Positions 1 through 6,388 of a stretch of 8,773 nt of DNA are shown piece by piece. The notes beneath the pieces were generated by a model, which had not been told where the DNA came from, made no database searches, and saw only the letters and a list, made by a program, of their open reading frames with translations. Where the stretch lies: NCBI GenBank assembly GCA_011620245.1, contig WOZN01000043.1, positions 1-8,773 of the forward strand. Reading direction: 5' to 3'. Position numbers and translations under genes: made by a program. Positions within the stretch are counted from its first letter, which is position 1. Each line of letters begins with the position of its first letter. Source of the stretch: Acidovorax sp. (GTDB lineage: Bacteria; Pseudomonadota; Gammaproteobacteria; Burkholderiales; Burkholderiaceae_C).

Positions 1-138
1 TTCGGCACCGTTCTGACCGCGGGGGAGCTTGCGCACATAGCCATCTGCCATGCCCGGCACGGTGGATTGCGCAACCCGCTGGTCGAGCTATGCGCGGTTG
101 CTGCGGCCTATTTTTTATCGAGCAAAAAAGGCCTGTAA
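1..138 (+). CDS. C-terminal end of an unidentified protein (partial)
   Basis: Reading from base 1 in frame 1 gives 45 codons without a stop, ending at TAA 136-138. The peptide runs FGTVLTAGELAHIAICHARH, continues through GGLRNPLVELCAVAAAYF and ends LSSKKGL. The composition is protein-like and codon use is GC-rich at third positions in most of it, like the genes nearby. The gene would begin left of the window. I do not recognise the family. The minus strand of the same stretch also stays open toward the left edge, starting at about base 57 with MPGMADGYVRKLPRG, so the coding strand is not certain. The gene, if real, converges on the broken cueR gene. Confidence 0.35.
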   Translation, partial: FGTVLTAGELAHIAICHARHGGLRNPLVELCAVAAAYFLSSKKGL

Positions 139-162
139 CGCTTTATGGGTAAGCGCTGGAAG

Positions 163-462
163 CTATGAATGTAATAGCATTTTGCGCGCTGCCGTGCGGT
201 TGCCCGGGGTGGTGGCCAGGTCGTCCAGAATGGGGCAATCCGGCCGGTCGTTGCCCTGGCAGCATGGCACCAATGTCTGCAGCGTGCGCTGCATGGCCTG
301 CATGTCGGCCTCGGTGTATTGGCGCAAGCCGCTGCCGGCGCGGCCCACGGGGGCAGCAGGCCCAGCGATTCAGTGCCGCACCATGCGCGCCGACACCCCG
401 GCGCGCCGCGCGGCCTCGCCGATGGGCACGGGCCAGGCCTGCGGGGTCGGGGTGGCGCTCAT
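163..462 (-). pseudogene. cueR: Broken cueR/MerR-family copper-responsive regulator
   Basis: The ATG at 462-460 overlaps the copZ stop (ATGA), so the two were translationally coupled. The N-terminus carries the MerR winged-helix start (PIGEAARRAGVSARMVRH). A TGA stop follows at 372-370, where the family has Tyr-Glu after His. Compared with the expected HYESLGLLPPVGR, two bases are missing at the Tyr codon and one in the C-run near 349-353. These add to minus 3, so the frame is regained at VGRAGSGLRQYTEAD. After TEAD the sequence jumps to MQAMQRTLQTLV. About 55 residues are missing there: the second part of the DNA-binding domain and most of the dimerisation helix. The metal-binding end (PCCQGNDRPDCPILDDL) is retained, and the stop is TAG 165-163. 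Intact CueR proteins are about 130-150 residues; this has 99 codons including the internal stop. A functional regulator is very unlikely. Confidence 0.82.
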
Positions 463-656
463 GCAGCGACCTGGTAGCCTTCTTCGGCAATGGCGGCGGC
501 CAGGGCTTCGCGGGGCTGGGTGCTGTCGATATCGACGCGGTTGTGCGCGCGGTCGATGCGCACGGTGGCGGCGGGGTCGATCTGCTGCACGGCCTGGGTG
601 ACGGCGCGCTCGCAGTGGCCGCAGGTCATGCCCTCTACTTGAAATGTGTATTGCAT
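459..656 (-). CDS. copZ: CopZ-like copper chaperone, heavy-metal-associated domain protein
   Basis: This 65-residue protein is a single HMA domain with the ferredoxin-like betaalphabeta-betaalphabeta length. The metal-binding motif is GMTCGHCERAV, with Cys12 and Cys15 expected to bind Cu(I). Such proteins buffer cytosolic copper and hand it to the CopA ATPase. An in-frame ATG exists at 680, but the ATG at 656 is preferred: it is preceded by GGAG with about 7 bases of spacing and leaves no extension before the first beta strand (MQYTFQVEG). The gene diverges from copA, and its stop overlaps the start of the broken cueR gene. A CueR-type operator lies upstream at about 693-717. The chaperone looks intact although its operon partner is not. 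Confidence 0.88.
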   Translation of the reverse strand: MQYTFQVEGMTCGHCERAVTQAVQQIDPAATVRIDRAHNRVDIDSTQPREALAAAIAEEGYQVAA

Positions 657-692
657 GCAATTTCTCCGGTTAAAAATCATGGCACGGAAATG

Positions 693-717
693 ATCATTGA
701 CATGGTGGCATAGTCAA
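693..717 (-). promoter_or_regulatory. Probable CueR-type operator/promoter for copZ-cueR
   Basis: On the minus strand a TTGACT box (717-712) starts a dyad ending GTCAA, with the core ATGCCACCATGTCAATGAT. Aligned with the copA operator at 765-789, 20 of 25 positions are identical, counting both from TTGAC. This strongly suggests that the same MerR-type protein binds both. The -10 element is less clear: a 19-bp spacer puts CATTTC at 692-687, whereas GATCAT lies at 16 bp. The promoter would fire toward copZ, whose ATG is at 656. Confidence 0.6.
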
Positions 718-764
718 GCGCTGGCAATGGCTCTGATGCCTGCAAGGTTGATCGCTGTCATCGC

Positions 765-795
765 TTGACCTTGCCATCATGACAAGGATTACGGT
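765..795 (+). promoter_or_regulatory. CueR-type operator and promoter of copA
   Basis: The -35 box TTGACC (765-770) and the -10 box TACGGT (790-795) are separated by 19 bp, the overlong spacer typical of MerR-family activated promoters. The spacer contains the dyad CCTTG-N9-CAAGG (19 bp overall). From memory, the E. coli copA operator has the same geometry, with CCTTCC and GGAAGG arms. In the family, copper-bound CueR untwists the spacer and activates transcription. The -10 box ends only 6 bases before the copA ATG at 802. Confidence 0.8.
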
Positions 796-801
796 ATCCC
801 C

Positions 802-3099
802 ATGGATACATTTGCCACGCCCCCCGAATCTCCGAACAGCCCGGAAACCCTGGACCTGGGCATTGGCGGCATGACCTGTGCCAGCTGCGTGGGCCGTGTG
901 GAGCGGGCGCTGCGCAAGGTGCCTGGCGTGCAGGATGCCACCGTGAACCTGGCCACCGAGTCGGCGCGCATCGTTTATGTGGCGCCCCCGGGTGCGCAAG
1001 GCCCTGCCATGGACATCCTGCTGCGCCGCGCCGTGCGCAATGCGGGCTACGAGCCGCGCGCGGCGGGGCAGGACGATGCGCCCGAGGACCTGTCGCCCTG
1101 GGCCGGTTTTCTGCCGGTGGGCATGGGCCTGCTGTTGTCGGCCCCGCTGGTGCTGCCCATGCTGGGTGATCTGCTGGGCTACCACTGGATGCTGCCCGCC
1201 TGGGTGCAGTTTGCGCTGGCCACACCGGTGCAGTTCATTTTGGGGGCGCGCTTTTACAAGGCGGGCTGGCACGCGCTCAAGGCGCTGTCGGGCAACATGG
1301 ATCTGCTGGTGGCGATTGGCACGTCGGCGGGCTGGGGGCTGTCGATATGGCTGTGGCTGACTGCGCACGAGGGGCATGCGCCGCACCTGTATTTCGAGGC
1401 CTCGGCGGTGGTGGTCACGCTGGTGCTGCTGGGCAAATGGCTGGAGGCGCGCGCCAAGCGCCAGACCATGGCGGCCATCCGCGCATTGCACGCGCTGCGC
1501 CCCGATGTGGCCCATATGCTGGGACAGGGCGGCGAGGTGGATATGCCGGTGGCCGAGGTGATGGTGGGCGACCGGCTGGTGGTGCGCCCCGGCGAGCGCA
1601 TTCCGGTGGATGGCCGTATTCTGGAAGGCCGCACCCAGGTGGACGAGTCCATGCTCACGGGCGAGCCCCTGCCCGTGACGCGCGAGGTGGGGGCGCCACT
1701 GACAGGCGGCTCCATCAATGGCGATGGCCGGGTGGTAATGCAGGTGACGGCGGTGGGCGCCGAGACGGTGCTGTCGCGCATCATCCGGCTGGTCGAGGAC
1801 GCGCAGGCCGCCAAGGCGCCCATTCAGCGCCTGGTCGATCAGGTGTCGGCCGTTTTCGTGCCGGTGGTGCTGGTGGTGGCGCTGGCCACGCTGCTGGGCT
1901 GGCTGTGGGTGGGCGCGCCATTCGAGAATGCCGTGATCCATGCCGTGGCGGTGCTGGTGATTGCCTGCCCCTGCGCGCTGGGGCTGGCCACGCCGGCGGC
2001 CATCATGGCGGGCACCGGCGTGGCGGCCAGGCACGGCATCCTGATCAAGGACGCACAGGCGCTGGAGCTGGCCCACAAGGTGGACGTGGTGGCGTTCGAC
2101 AAGACTGGCACGTTGACGGTGGGCCGGCCACGGCTGACCGCCTTCGAGGTGGTGCCGGGCCAGGACGGGGCCGCCGTGCTGGCGGCCGTGGCCAGCGTGC
2201 AAAGCGGCAGCGAGCACCCGCTGGCCCGCGCCGTGGTGGCTGCTGCGCAAGAACGTGGCCTGCAACCCGTGGCGCCCGACAGCGTGCGCGCCGTGCCGGG
2301 GCGTGGCACCGAGGGCGAGGTGCTGGCCCGCAGCTATCTGGTGGGCAGCCTGCGCTGGATGGACGAGCTGGGCGTGAAAGAACTGAAGGAGGGCGCGCTG
2401 GCTGCGCGCGCTACAGCCTTGCAGGGCGAAGGCGCCACCGTTTCGGCCGTGGCCGAGCGCACCACCGACGGGCTGGCCCTGCGCGCCATTCTGGCCTTTG
2501 GCGACGAACCCAAGGCCGGCGCGCGCGAGGCGCTGGCGGCCCTGCGCGCCCTGGGCGTGCGCACGGTGATGATCTCGGGCGACAACCGGGGCGCCGCCGA
2601 GGCCATGGCGCGGCGCCTGGGGCTCGACCCCGACGCGGGCGAGGTGATGGCCGAGGTGCTGCCCGGCGAGAAGGTGGCCTGCGTGCAGGCGCTGCAGGCG
2701 GGGCGCGAAGGACCCCTCGGGGGGCAGCGAACCACAGGCATTGGCAAGCGTGGGGGCCATGTGGTGGCCATGGTGGGCGATGGCGTCAACGATGCGCCCG
2801 CACTGGCGGCGGCCGATGTGGGCATGGCCATGGGCAATGGCACTGATGTGGCCATGCACGCCGCCGGCATCACGCTGATGCGCGGCGACCCGATGCTGGT
2901 GGCTGCGGCCCTCGACATCTCGCGGCGCACTGTGGCAAAAATCCGCCAGAACCTGTTCTGGGCCTTTGTTTACAACGTGGCCGGCATCCCGCTGGCGGCA
3001 CTGGGTTACCTGAGCCCGGTGGTGGCCGGCGCGGCCATGGCGCTGAGTTCGGTGAGCGTGATGGCCAATGCGCTGTTGCTAAAACGCTGGCGCATTTGA
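802..3099 (+). CDS. copA: Copper-exporting P1B-type ATPase CopA
   Basis: This 765-residue inner-membrane pump uses ATP to export Cu(I) from the cytosol. In order it has: one N-terminal HMA domain with GMTCASC (Cys26, Cys29); membrane helices at about 100-122, 129-150, 163-187 and 197-216; an actuator domain with TGE at 286-288; a sixth helix with the CPC copper site at Cys389-Pro390-Cys391; the phosphorylation motif DKTGT with Asp433; the P1B-specific SEHP (His472-Pro473); P-domain Lys624 in LPGEK; GDGVND at 659-664; and two C-terminal helices with YN and the MALSS region expected for Cu(I) specificity. Between residues 634 and 652 lies an extra loop ([17 protein letters not shown]) that typical CopA proteins lack. 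The start at 802 is the only good one before the HMA motif. It has no well-spaced ribosome binding site and sits at the predicted transcription start, so the mRNA may be leaderless. The gene diverges from copZ and the broken cueR. Confidence 0.93.
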   Translation: MDTFATPPESPNSPETLDLGIGGMTCASCVGRVERALRKVPGVQDATVNLATESARIVYVAPPGAQGPAMDILLRRAVRNAGYEPRAAGQDDAPEDLSPWAGFLPVGMGLLLSAPLVLPMLGDLLGYHWMLPAWVQFALATPVQFILGARFYKAGWHALKALSGNMDLLVAIGTSAGWGLSIWLWLTAHEGHAPHLYFEASAVVVTLVLLGKWLEARAKRQTMAAIRALHALRPDVAHMLGQGGEVDMPVAEVMVGDRLVVRPGERIPVDGRILEGRTQVDESMLTGEPLPVTREVGAPLTGGSINGDGRVVMQVTAVGAETVLSRIIRLVEDAQAAKAPIQRLVDQVSAVFVPVVLVVALATLLGWLWVGAPFENAVIHAVAVLVIACPCALGLATPAAIMAGTGVAARHGILIKDAQALELAHKVDVVAFDKTGTLTVGRPRLTAFEVVPGQDGAAVLAAVASVQSGSEHPLARAVVAAAQERGLQPVAPDSVRAVPGRGTEGEVLARSYLVGSLRWMDELGVKELKEGALAARATALQGEGATVSAVAERTTDGLALRAILAFGDEPKAGAREALAALRALGVRTVMISGDNRGAAEAMARRLGLDPDAGEVMAEVLPGEKVACVQALQAGREGPLGGQRTTGIGKRGGHVVAMVGDGVNDAPALAAADVGMAMGNGTDVAMHAAGITLMRGDPMLVAAALDISRRTVAKIRQNLFWAFVYNVAGIPLAALGYLSPVVAGAAMALSSVSVMANALLLKRWRI
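2703..2759 (+). repeat. Probable intergenic-type palindromic repeat inserted in frame in copA
   Basis: This segment encodes the extra residues between [15 protein letters not shown] and [12 protein letters not shown]. At DNA level it has CCCCTCGGGG near its left end and GGACCCC and GGGGGCC near opposite ends, which are near complements. It resembles the GGACCCCTCGGGGGGCAGCG...GCGTGGGGGCC elements I recall between genes in Comamonadaceae. The length is a multiple of three, so the reading frame is kept. The identification as a dispersed repeat is from memory and was not tested by a search. Confidence 0.5.
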
Positions 3100-3115
3100 T
3101 CCATATCGGTCGGGC

Positions 3116-3164
3116 GGCCACCAATGTCTGGCAAACTGCAACGTCTTGTTGCATTTGCCTGGCC
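3116..3164 (+). other. Stem-loop between copA and the MCP gene
   Basis: GGCAAA, a bulged C and TGCAAC (3130-3142) pair with GTTGCATTTGCC (3148-3159) across a GTCTT loop, giving 12 base pairs. GGCCA (3116-3120) and TGGCC (3160-3164) can add an outer helix. It lies 17 bases after the copA stop. No T-run follows, so it is not a canonical intrinsic terminator. It may still end or protect the copA transcript, or shape the MCP leader. Confidence 0.45.
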
Positions 3165-3211
3165 GCGAGGCGCCGTCAGGCTGCGTTCTGATCTTTGAAG
3201 GAAGACACACC

Positions 3212-4867
3212 ATGAATCTCTTATCGCTCATGCGGCTGTTCACCATCCGCTTTCGGATGCTGGGGGCCATTGGCGTGGTGCTGGGGCTGCTGGGCTTGTT
3301 GGGGGGCGCGGGCATGCTGGGCATGTTCCGCATCCACGCCTTGAGCGAGAACTTCATGGCGAATTCGTTTGCCAAGGTGGGATTCATGGCCGAACTGCGC
3401 GGCGCGATGGGGGCCATCCGCCAGCATGAAAAGGACATGGTCATCTCGTACGAGAAGCCCGAGAGCGTCAAGGCGGCCCACACCCAATGGCTGGCCAGCG
3501 TGGAGCTGTCCAAGAAGGTAGCGGCCCGTTTCCTGGAAGGCCCGCAAGACAGTGACAACGCGATTGCCGAGAGCATCATCAAGCGCCTGGACAGCTACCG
3601 CGACCAGTTCGCGCATGTGGCGCGCCAGCTGGAAGCCGGCGGCTACGACACGGCCACCATTGCCAACCGCATGAGCGGCAAGGCCGTGGCCGAGTTCGAC
3701 GAGGCGGACAAGCTGCTCAAGGAGCTCGACGGCGTGCTGCGTGGCGAGGTGACGGCGACCGTGGCCGGCCAGAACGATGTCTCCAACCAGACCCTGTGGC
3801 TGTTTGCCCTGGCGGTGCTGATCACCGTGGTGGTCGTGGTGCCGCTGACCCTGATGAATATGCAATCCATCTGCCGCCCGCTGGCCGATGCCCGCCGGAT
3901 GGCGCTGGCGATTGCCGGGGGCGACCTCTCGCAGCCCATTGCCGCCGAAGGCAAAGACGAGGTGGCCGACCTGCAGCGCGCATTGGCCGACATGCAGCAG
4001 GGTCTGGGGGCACTGGTGTCGCAGGTGCGCGATGCCAGCGGCAGCATCGCCACGGCCAGCCAGGAGATCGCCACGGGCAACCAGGACCTGTCGCAGCGCA
4101 CCGAGCAGACGGCCAGCCACGCGCAGGAAGCGGTGGCTTCGCTGTCGCAGATCACGTCCAATGTGCAGCAGACCGCATCTTCGTCGCAGATGGCCAACCA
4201 GCTGGCAAGCTCGGCCTCCAGCACGGCCACGCGCGGTGGTTCGGTGGTGGCGCAGGCCGTGGCCAGCATGCACGAGATAGCGGCATCGAGCCGCAAGATC
4301 GGCGACATCATCGGCCTGATCGACTCCATTGCCTTCCAGACCAACATCCTGGCGCTGAACGCCGCCGTGGAAGCCGCCCGCGCGGGCGAGCAGGGCCGCG
4401 GCTTTGCCGTGGTGGCCAGCGAAGTGCGCAGCCTGGCGCAGCGCTCGGCGGCGGCGGCCAGCGACATCAAGGGCCTGATCAGCAACAGCGTGACCGCCGT
4501 GGATGGCGGCGTGCGCCATGTGGAAGATGCGGGCACCGCCATGAAGGAAATCGTGGCCAGCGTGCAGCGTGTGGGCGACATCATTGGCGAGATCACCGCA
4601 GCGGCTTCCGAGCAGGCGGTCGGCATTGGCCAGGTGAACCAGTCGGTGGGCGAGATCGACCGCATGACGCAGCAGAACGCCGCGCTGGTGGAAGAATCGG
4701 CCGCGGCCGCCGAGTCGCTGCGCGAGCAGGCCCAGAGGCTGTCGCAGGTGGTGCAGCAGTTCCACCTGGCCGATGAAGGCGATGGCATGGCGGCGCTGTC
4801 GCGCACGACGGCCCCCGCGCCGGATCGCGCATTGACCGGCCGCGCAACGCCCAGGCTTGCGGCCTGA
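3212..4867 (+). CDS. Methyl-accepting chemotaxis protein
   Basis: This 551-residue inner-membrane chemoreceptor has TM1 at about 16-39, a periplasmic domain of about 155 residues consistent with a four-helix-bundle sensor, TM2 at about 196-216 ([15 protein letters not shown]), a HAMP linker, then a long cytoplasmic coiled coil. The signalling tip is the conserved hairpin at 373 onward ([20 protein letters not shown] followed by EQGRGF), which contacts CheA and CheW. The tail after QFHLADEGD is short and lacks a C-terminal NWETF-type CheR/CheB tether. The start at 3212 is preferred over an upstream in-frame codon at 3146 because GAAGGAAGA precedes it with good spacing and the hydrophobic segment then sits near the N-terminus. 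The ligand cannot be told from sequence. Adjacency to copA does not by itself imply copper sensing, as there is no obvious Cys/Met-rich site in the periplasmic part. Confidence 0.93.
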   Translation: MNLLSLMRLFTIRFRMLGAIGVVLGLLGLLGGAGMLGMFRIHALSENFMANSFAKVGFMAELRGAMGAIRQHEKDMVISYEKPESVKAAHTQWLASVELSKKVAARFLEGPQDSDNAIAESIIKRLDSYRDQFAHVARQLEAGGYDTATIANRMSGKAVAEFDEADKLLKELDGVLRGEVTATVAGQNDVSNQTLWLFALAVLITVVVVVPLTLMNMQSICRPLADARRMALAIAGGDLSQPIAAEGKDEVADLQRALADMQQGLGALVSQVRDASGSIATASQEIATGNQDLSQRTEQTASHAQEAVASLSQITSNVQQTASSSQMANQLASSASSTATRGGSVVAQAVASMHEIAASSRKIGDIIGLIDSIAFQTNILALNAAVEAARAGEQGRGFAVVASEVRSLAQRSAAAASDIKGLISNSVTAVDGGVRHVEDAGTAMKEIVASVQRVGDIIGEITAAASEQAVGIGQVNQSVGEIDRMTQQNAALVEESAAAAESLREQAQRLSQVVQQFHLADEGDGMAALSRTTAPAPDRALTGRATPRLAA

Positions 4868-4914
4868 CGGGGTTGGGGGTCAGGGTTCGGGCGGTGGTTG
4901 CTATAAATTAAATA

Positions 4915-4953
4915 GCTGCAGGCGCTTGTTCCAAAAGCGCTGCAGCCATTTTT
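4915..4953 (+). terminator. Intrinsic terminator formed by a Comamonadaceae-type repeat
   Basis: GCTGCA, a bulged G and GCGCTT (4915-4927) pair with AAGCGCTGCAGC (4935-4946) across a GTTCCAA loop. The stem is followed by CATTTTTG, with the T-run at 4949-4953. It lies 47 bases after the MCP stop, in the right orientation to end that transcript. The upstream TGCTATAAATTAAATA is the usual left flank of this repeat as I recall it from Comamonadaceae genomes. Confidence 0.7.
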
Positions 4954-4975
4954 GACTGAAATCGCCCGGCCTTAG

Positions 4976-5008
4976 ATCGTGAACATGTTCTTAGAACATG
5001 TTCACGAT
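4976..5008. repeat. Perfect 15-bp inverted repeat with 3-base loop between convergent genes
   Basis: The arms ATCGTGAACATGTTC (4976-4990) and GAACATGTTCACGAT (4994-5008) are perfectly complementary around TTA. Each arm also contains GAACATGTTC, a 10-bp palindrome by itself. The element ends one base from the nemA stop codon. It could fold into a strong RNA hairpin in either transcript, but no T-run follows on either side. It may equally be a protein-binding site with tandem half-sites. Confidence 0.75.
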
Positions 5009-5009
5009 T

Positions 5010-6113
5010 TCAGGGCAGGGTGGGGTAATCGATGTAACCGGCGGCCCCGCCGCCATAGAAAGTGGTTTGGTCGGGCTCGTTCAGGGGCGCGTTCTTTTCC
5101 AGCCGGGCGACCAGATCGGGGTTGGCAATGAAGAGCCGGCCAAAAGCCACGATGTCGGCAGCGCCCGTCGCCACGGCGGCTTGTGCCAATGCGCGGTCGT
5201 AGCCGTTGTTCACCATCCAGGCACCCTTGCCGTCGGCCTTGCGGTACACGGCCTTGAGGCTGGCATAGTCGAATGGGCGGTCGGGCAGCTCGCGGGGGCC
5301 GCCGGTGGCGCCTTCGATGATGTGCACATAGGCCAGCCCCAACGGGGCGAGCTGGGCCAGCAGGTAGTCAAAAAGCTGCTGGGGATTGTCGTCCACGATG
5401 TCGTTGGCGGGCGTCACGGGCGACAGGCGGATGCCGGTGCGGCCGCCACCGATTTCATCGACGATGGCGCGCACCACCTCGAGCGTGAGCCGGGCGCGGT
5501 TCTTGATGCTGCCGCCGTAGTCGTCGGTGCGCTGGTTGGCGCCGGTCTTCAGGAACTGGTCGAGCAAATAGCCGTTGGCGGCGTGGATCTCCACACCATC
5601 AAAACCGCAGGCAATGGCGTTGCGCGCGGCGTGGCGGTAGTCCTGCACGATGCCGGGCAGCTCGTCGAGGTCGAGCGCCCGGGGCATGGAGGTTTCGGTG
5701 AAGATGGGCACGCCGTTCTTGATCAGCACCGTCTTGGCGTGCGCGCGGATGGCCGAGGGCGCCACGGGGGCCGCGTTGCCCGGCTGCAGCTCGGTGTGCG
5801 AGACGCGGCCCACATGCCACAGCTGCACGACGATCTTGCCGCCGGCGACGTGCACGGCGCTGGTCACGCGCTTCCAGCCGTCGAGTTGTTCGGTGTTATA
5901 CAGGCCGGGCACATTGGCGTAGCCCTGGCCCTGGGGGCTGATGGCGGTGGCCTCGGTGATCAGCAGCCCTGCAGTGGCGCGCTGCGTGTAGTAGGTGGCC
6001 ATGAGCAGCGTGGGAATGCCGTCGGGCGCGCGGTTGCGCGTGAGCGGTGCCATGGCGATGCGGTTGGCCAGGTGCAGATCACCGGCCTGGACGGGTTCGA
6101 ACAGAGAGGGCAT
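5010..6113 (-). CDS. nemA: Old Yellow Enzyme family NADPH-dependent ene-reductase (N-ethylmaleimide reductase type)
   Basis: This 367-residue FMN-binding TIM-barrel enzyme matches the usual family length. It begins MPSLFEPVQAGDLHLANRI and has the flavin-contacting PLTRNRA (Thr25). The substrate/flavin pair HAAN contains His177 and Asn180, and the catalytic-type Tyr182 is in GYLLDQFL. DDYGGSIKNRAR and the late GRLFIANPDL phosphate-binding segment follow. It ends FYGGGAAGYIDYPTLP. Family members reduce activated C=C bonds (N-ethylmaleimide, enones) and nitro compounds or nitrate esters in the cytosol. The start follows a leader with a weak ribosome site (GACGAAAG). No nemR-like repressor gene is adjacent. 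The neighbour on the same strand is a glutathione S-transferase, another electrophile-detoxifying enzyme, with 275 bp between them, so they are probably separately promoted. Confidence 0.93.
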   Translation of the reverse strand: MPSLFEPVQAGDLHLANRIAMAPLTRNRAPDGIPTLLMATYYTQRATAGLLITEATAISPQGQGYANVPGLYNTEQLDGWKRVTSAVHVAGGKIVVQLWHVGRVSHTELQPGNAAPVAPSAIRAHAKTVLIKNGVPIFTETSMPRALDLDELPGIVQDYRHAARNAIACGFDGVEIHAANGYLLDQFLKTGANQRTDDYGGSIKNRARLTLEVVRAIVDEIGGGRTGIRLSPVTPANDIVDDNPQQLFDYLLAQLAPLGLAYVHIIEGATGGPRELPDRPFDYASLKAVYRKADGKGAWMVNNGYDRALAQAAVATGAADIVAFGRLFIANPDLVARLEKNAPLNEPDQTTFYGGGAAGYIDYPTLP

Positions 6114-6143
6114 GAAAGGCTTTCGTCGCGAGAGTGGAAGGGG

Positions 6144-6161
6144 GGTTGCCCGAAGGCAACC
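6144..6161 (-). other. C(UUCG)G hairpin in the nemA leader region
   Basis: On the minus strand GGTTGCC-TTCG-GGCAACC forms a 7-bp stem closed by C-G around UUCG, one of the most stable RNA tetraloops known. It sits about 30 bases upstream of the nemA ATG. Whether it is transcribed depends on where the nemA promoter is. It could be a leader stabiliser or attenuator. Confidence 0.55.
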
Positions 6162-6171
6162 GCGCTCAAGG

Positions 6172-6200
6172 GTACTGCAGTGCGGCCATTGCTGCAGTAC
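6172..6200. promoter_or_regulatory. Candidate operator upstream of nemA
   Basis: GTACTGCAG (6172-6180) and CTGCAGTAC (6192-6200) form a perfect 9-bp inverted repeat with an 11-base spacer, about 60 bases upstream of the nemA ATG. The size suits a dimeric repressor or activator such as a TetR- or LysR-type protein. No regulator gene is next to it and I cannot name the binding protein. Confidence 0.4.
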
Positions 6201-6275
6201 GCAGCGGGCAGCGCAGTGAAGCCATTGTGTGCTATCTGCGCTGCCGCAAAAAACACCCGTTTTTTCAAAAATGAT

Positions 6276-6310
6276 AGCTTATAGCGCTTATTGAATAAGG
6301 GCTACGAGCT
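6276..6310. repeat. Second Comamonadaceae-type hairpin repeat
   Basis: TAGCGCTTAT and ATAAGGGCTA pair with one mismatch, flanked by AGCT at both ends. A TTTTTTCAAAAATGAT left flank and a GTTTTGACC right flank complete the pattern I recall for this repeat. It is a divergent copy of the element at 4901-4954. It lies between gstA and nemA (both minus strand) and might end the gstA transcript: on the minus strand the stem is followed, after ATC, by ATTTTTG. Confidence 0.6.
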
Positions 6311-6330
6311 GTTTTGACCAATATTTTGTA

Positions 6331-6360
6331 TGCGGGTGTATGTGGGTGTATGCGGGTGTG
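6331..6360. repeat. Three 10-bp tandem units (TGYGGGTGTR)
   Basis: TGCGGGTGTA, TGTGGGTGTA and TGCGGGTGTG follow one another directly, just beyond the gstA stop codon. Together with the next bases they give GGG-N7-GGG-N7-GGG-N3-GGG on the plus strand (6334-6362), which fits a G-quadruplex pattern. Confidence 0.7.
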
Positions 6361-6388
6361 GGCGGACGGCAGCGGCTCCCGCTGGCAT

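Noticed and set aside
105..133. GGCC...TTTTTT/AAAAAAGGCC hairpin near the left edge as terminator
   Set aside because: The pairing is asymmetric and it lies inside the putative partial coding frame before its stop codon.
657..680. Upstream in-frame ATG for copZ at 680
   Set aside because: It would add MIFNRRNC before the HMA strand, while the ATG at 656 has a well-spaced GGAG.
694..2859. Very long open frame antisense to copA
   Set aside because: It is rich in His, Arg, Gly and Gln with no family motif, as expected from the reverse of a GC-rich gene; copA on the plus strand has every P-type ATPase motif.
3146..3211. Upstream alternative start for the MCP
   Set aside because: This start falls inside the copA-MCP stem-loop; the ATG at 3212 has the ribosome site and correct spacing to TM1.
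3221..4806. Long open frames antisense to the MCP gene
   Set aside because: They are compositional shadows of a high-GC gene; the plus strand has the full chemoreceptor architecture.
3212..4867. MCP as a dedicated copper chemosensor
   Set aside because: It only neighbours copA; no Cys/His/Met-rich site is visible in the periplasmic domain and the two genes are separated by a stem-loop.
4976..5008. Classical intrinsic terminator
   Set aside because: The stem is perfect but not GC-rich and no T-run follows on either strand, so it is recorded as an inverted repeat only.
4998..6284. Long plus-strand frame across nemA
   Set aside because: It has low-complexity Gly/Val/His composition and no motif; the minus strand encodes a complete Old Yellow Enzyme.
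6370..6384. CAGCGG-CTC-CCGCTG hairpin after the gstA stop as terminator
   Set aside because: There are only six base pairs and no T-run; weak evidence for termination.
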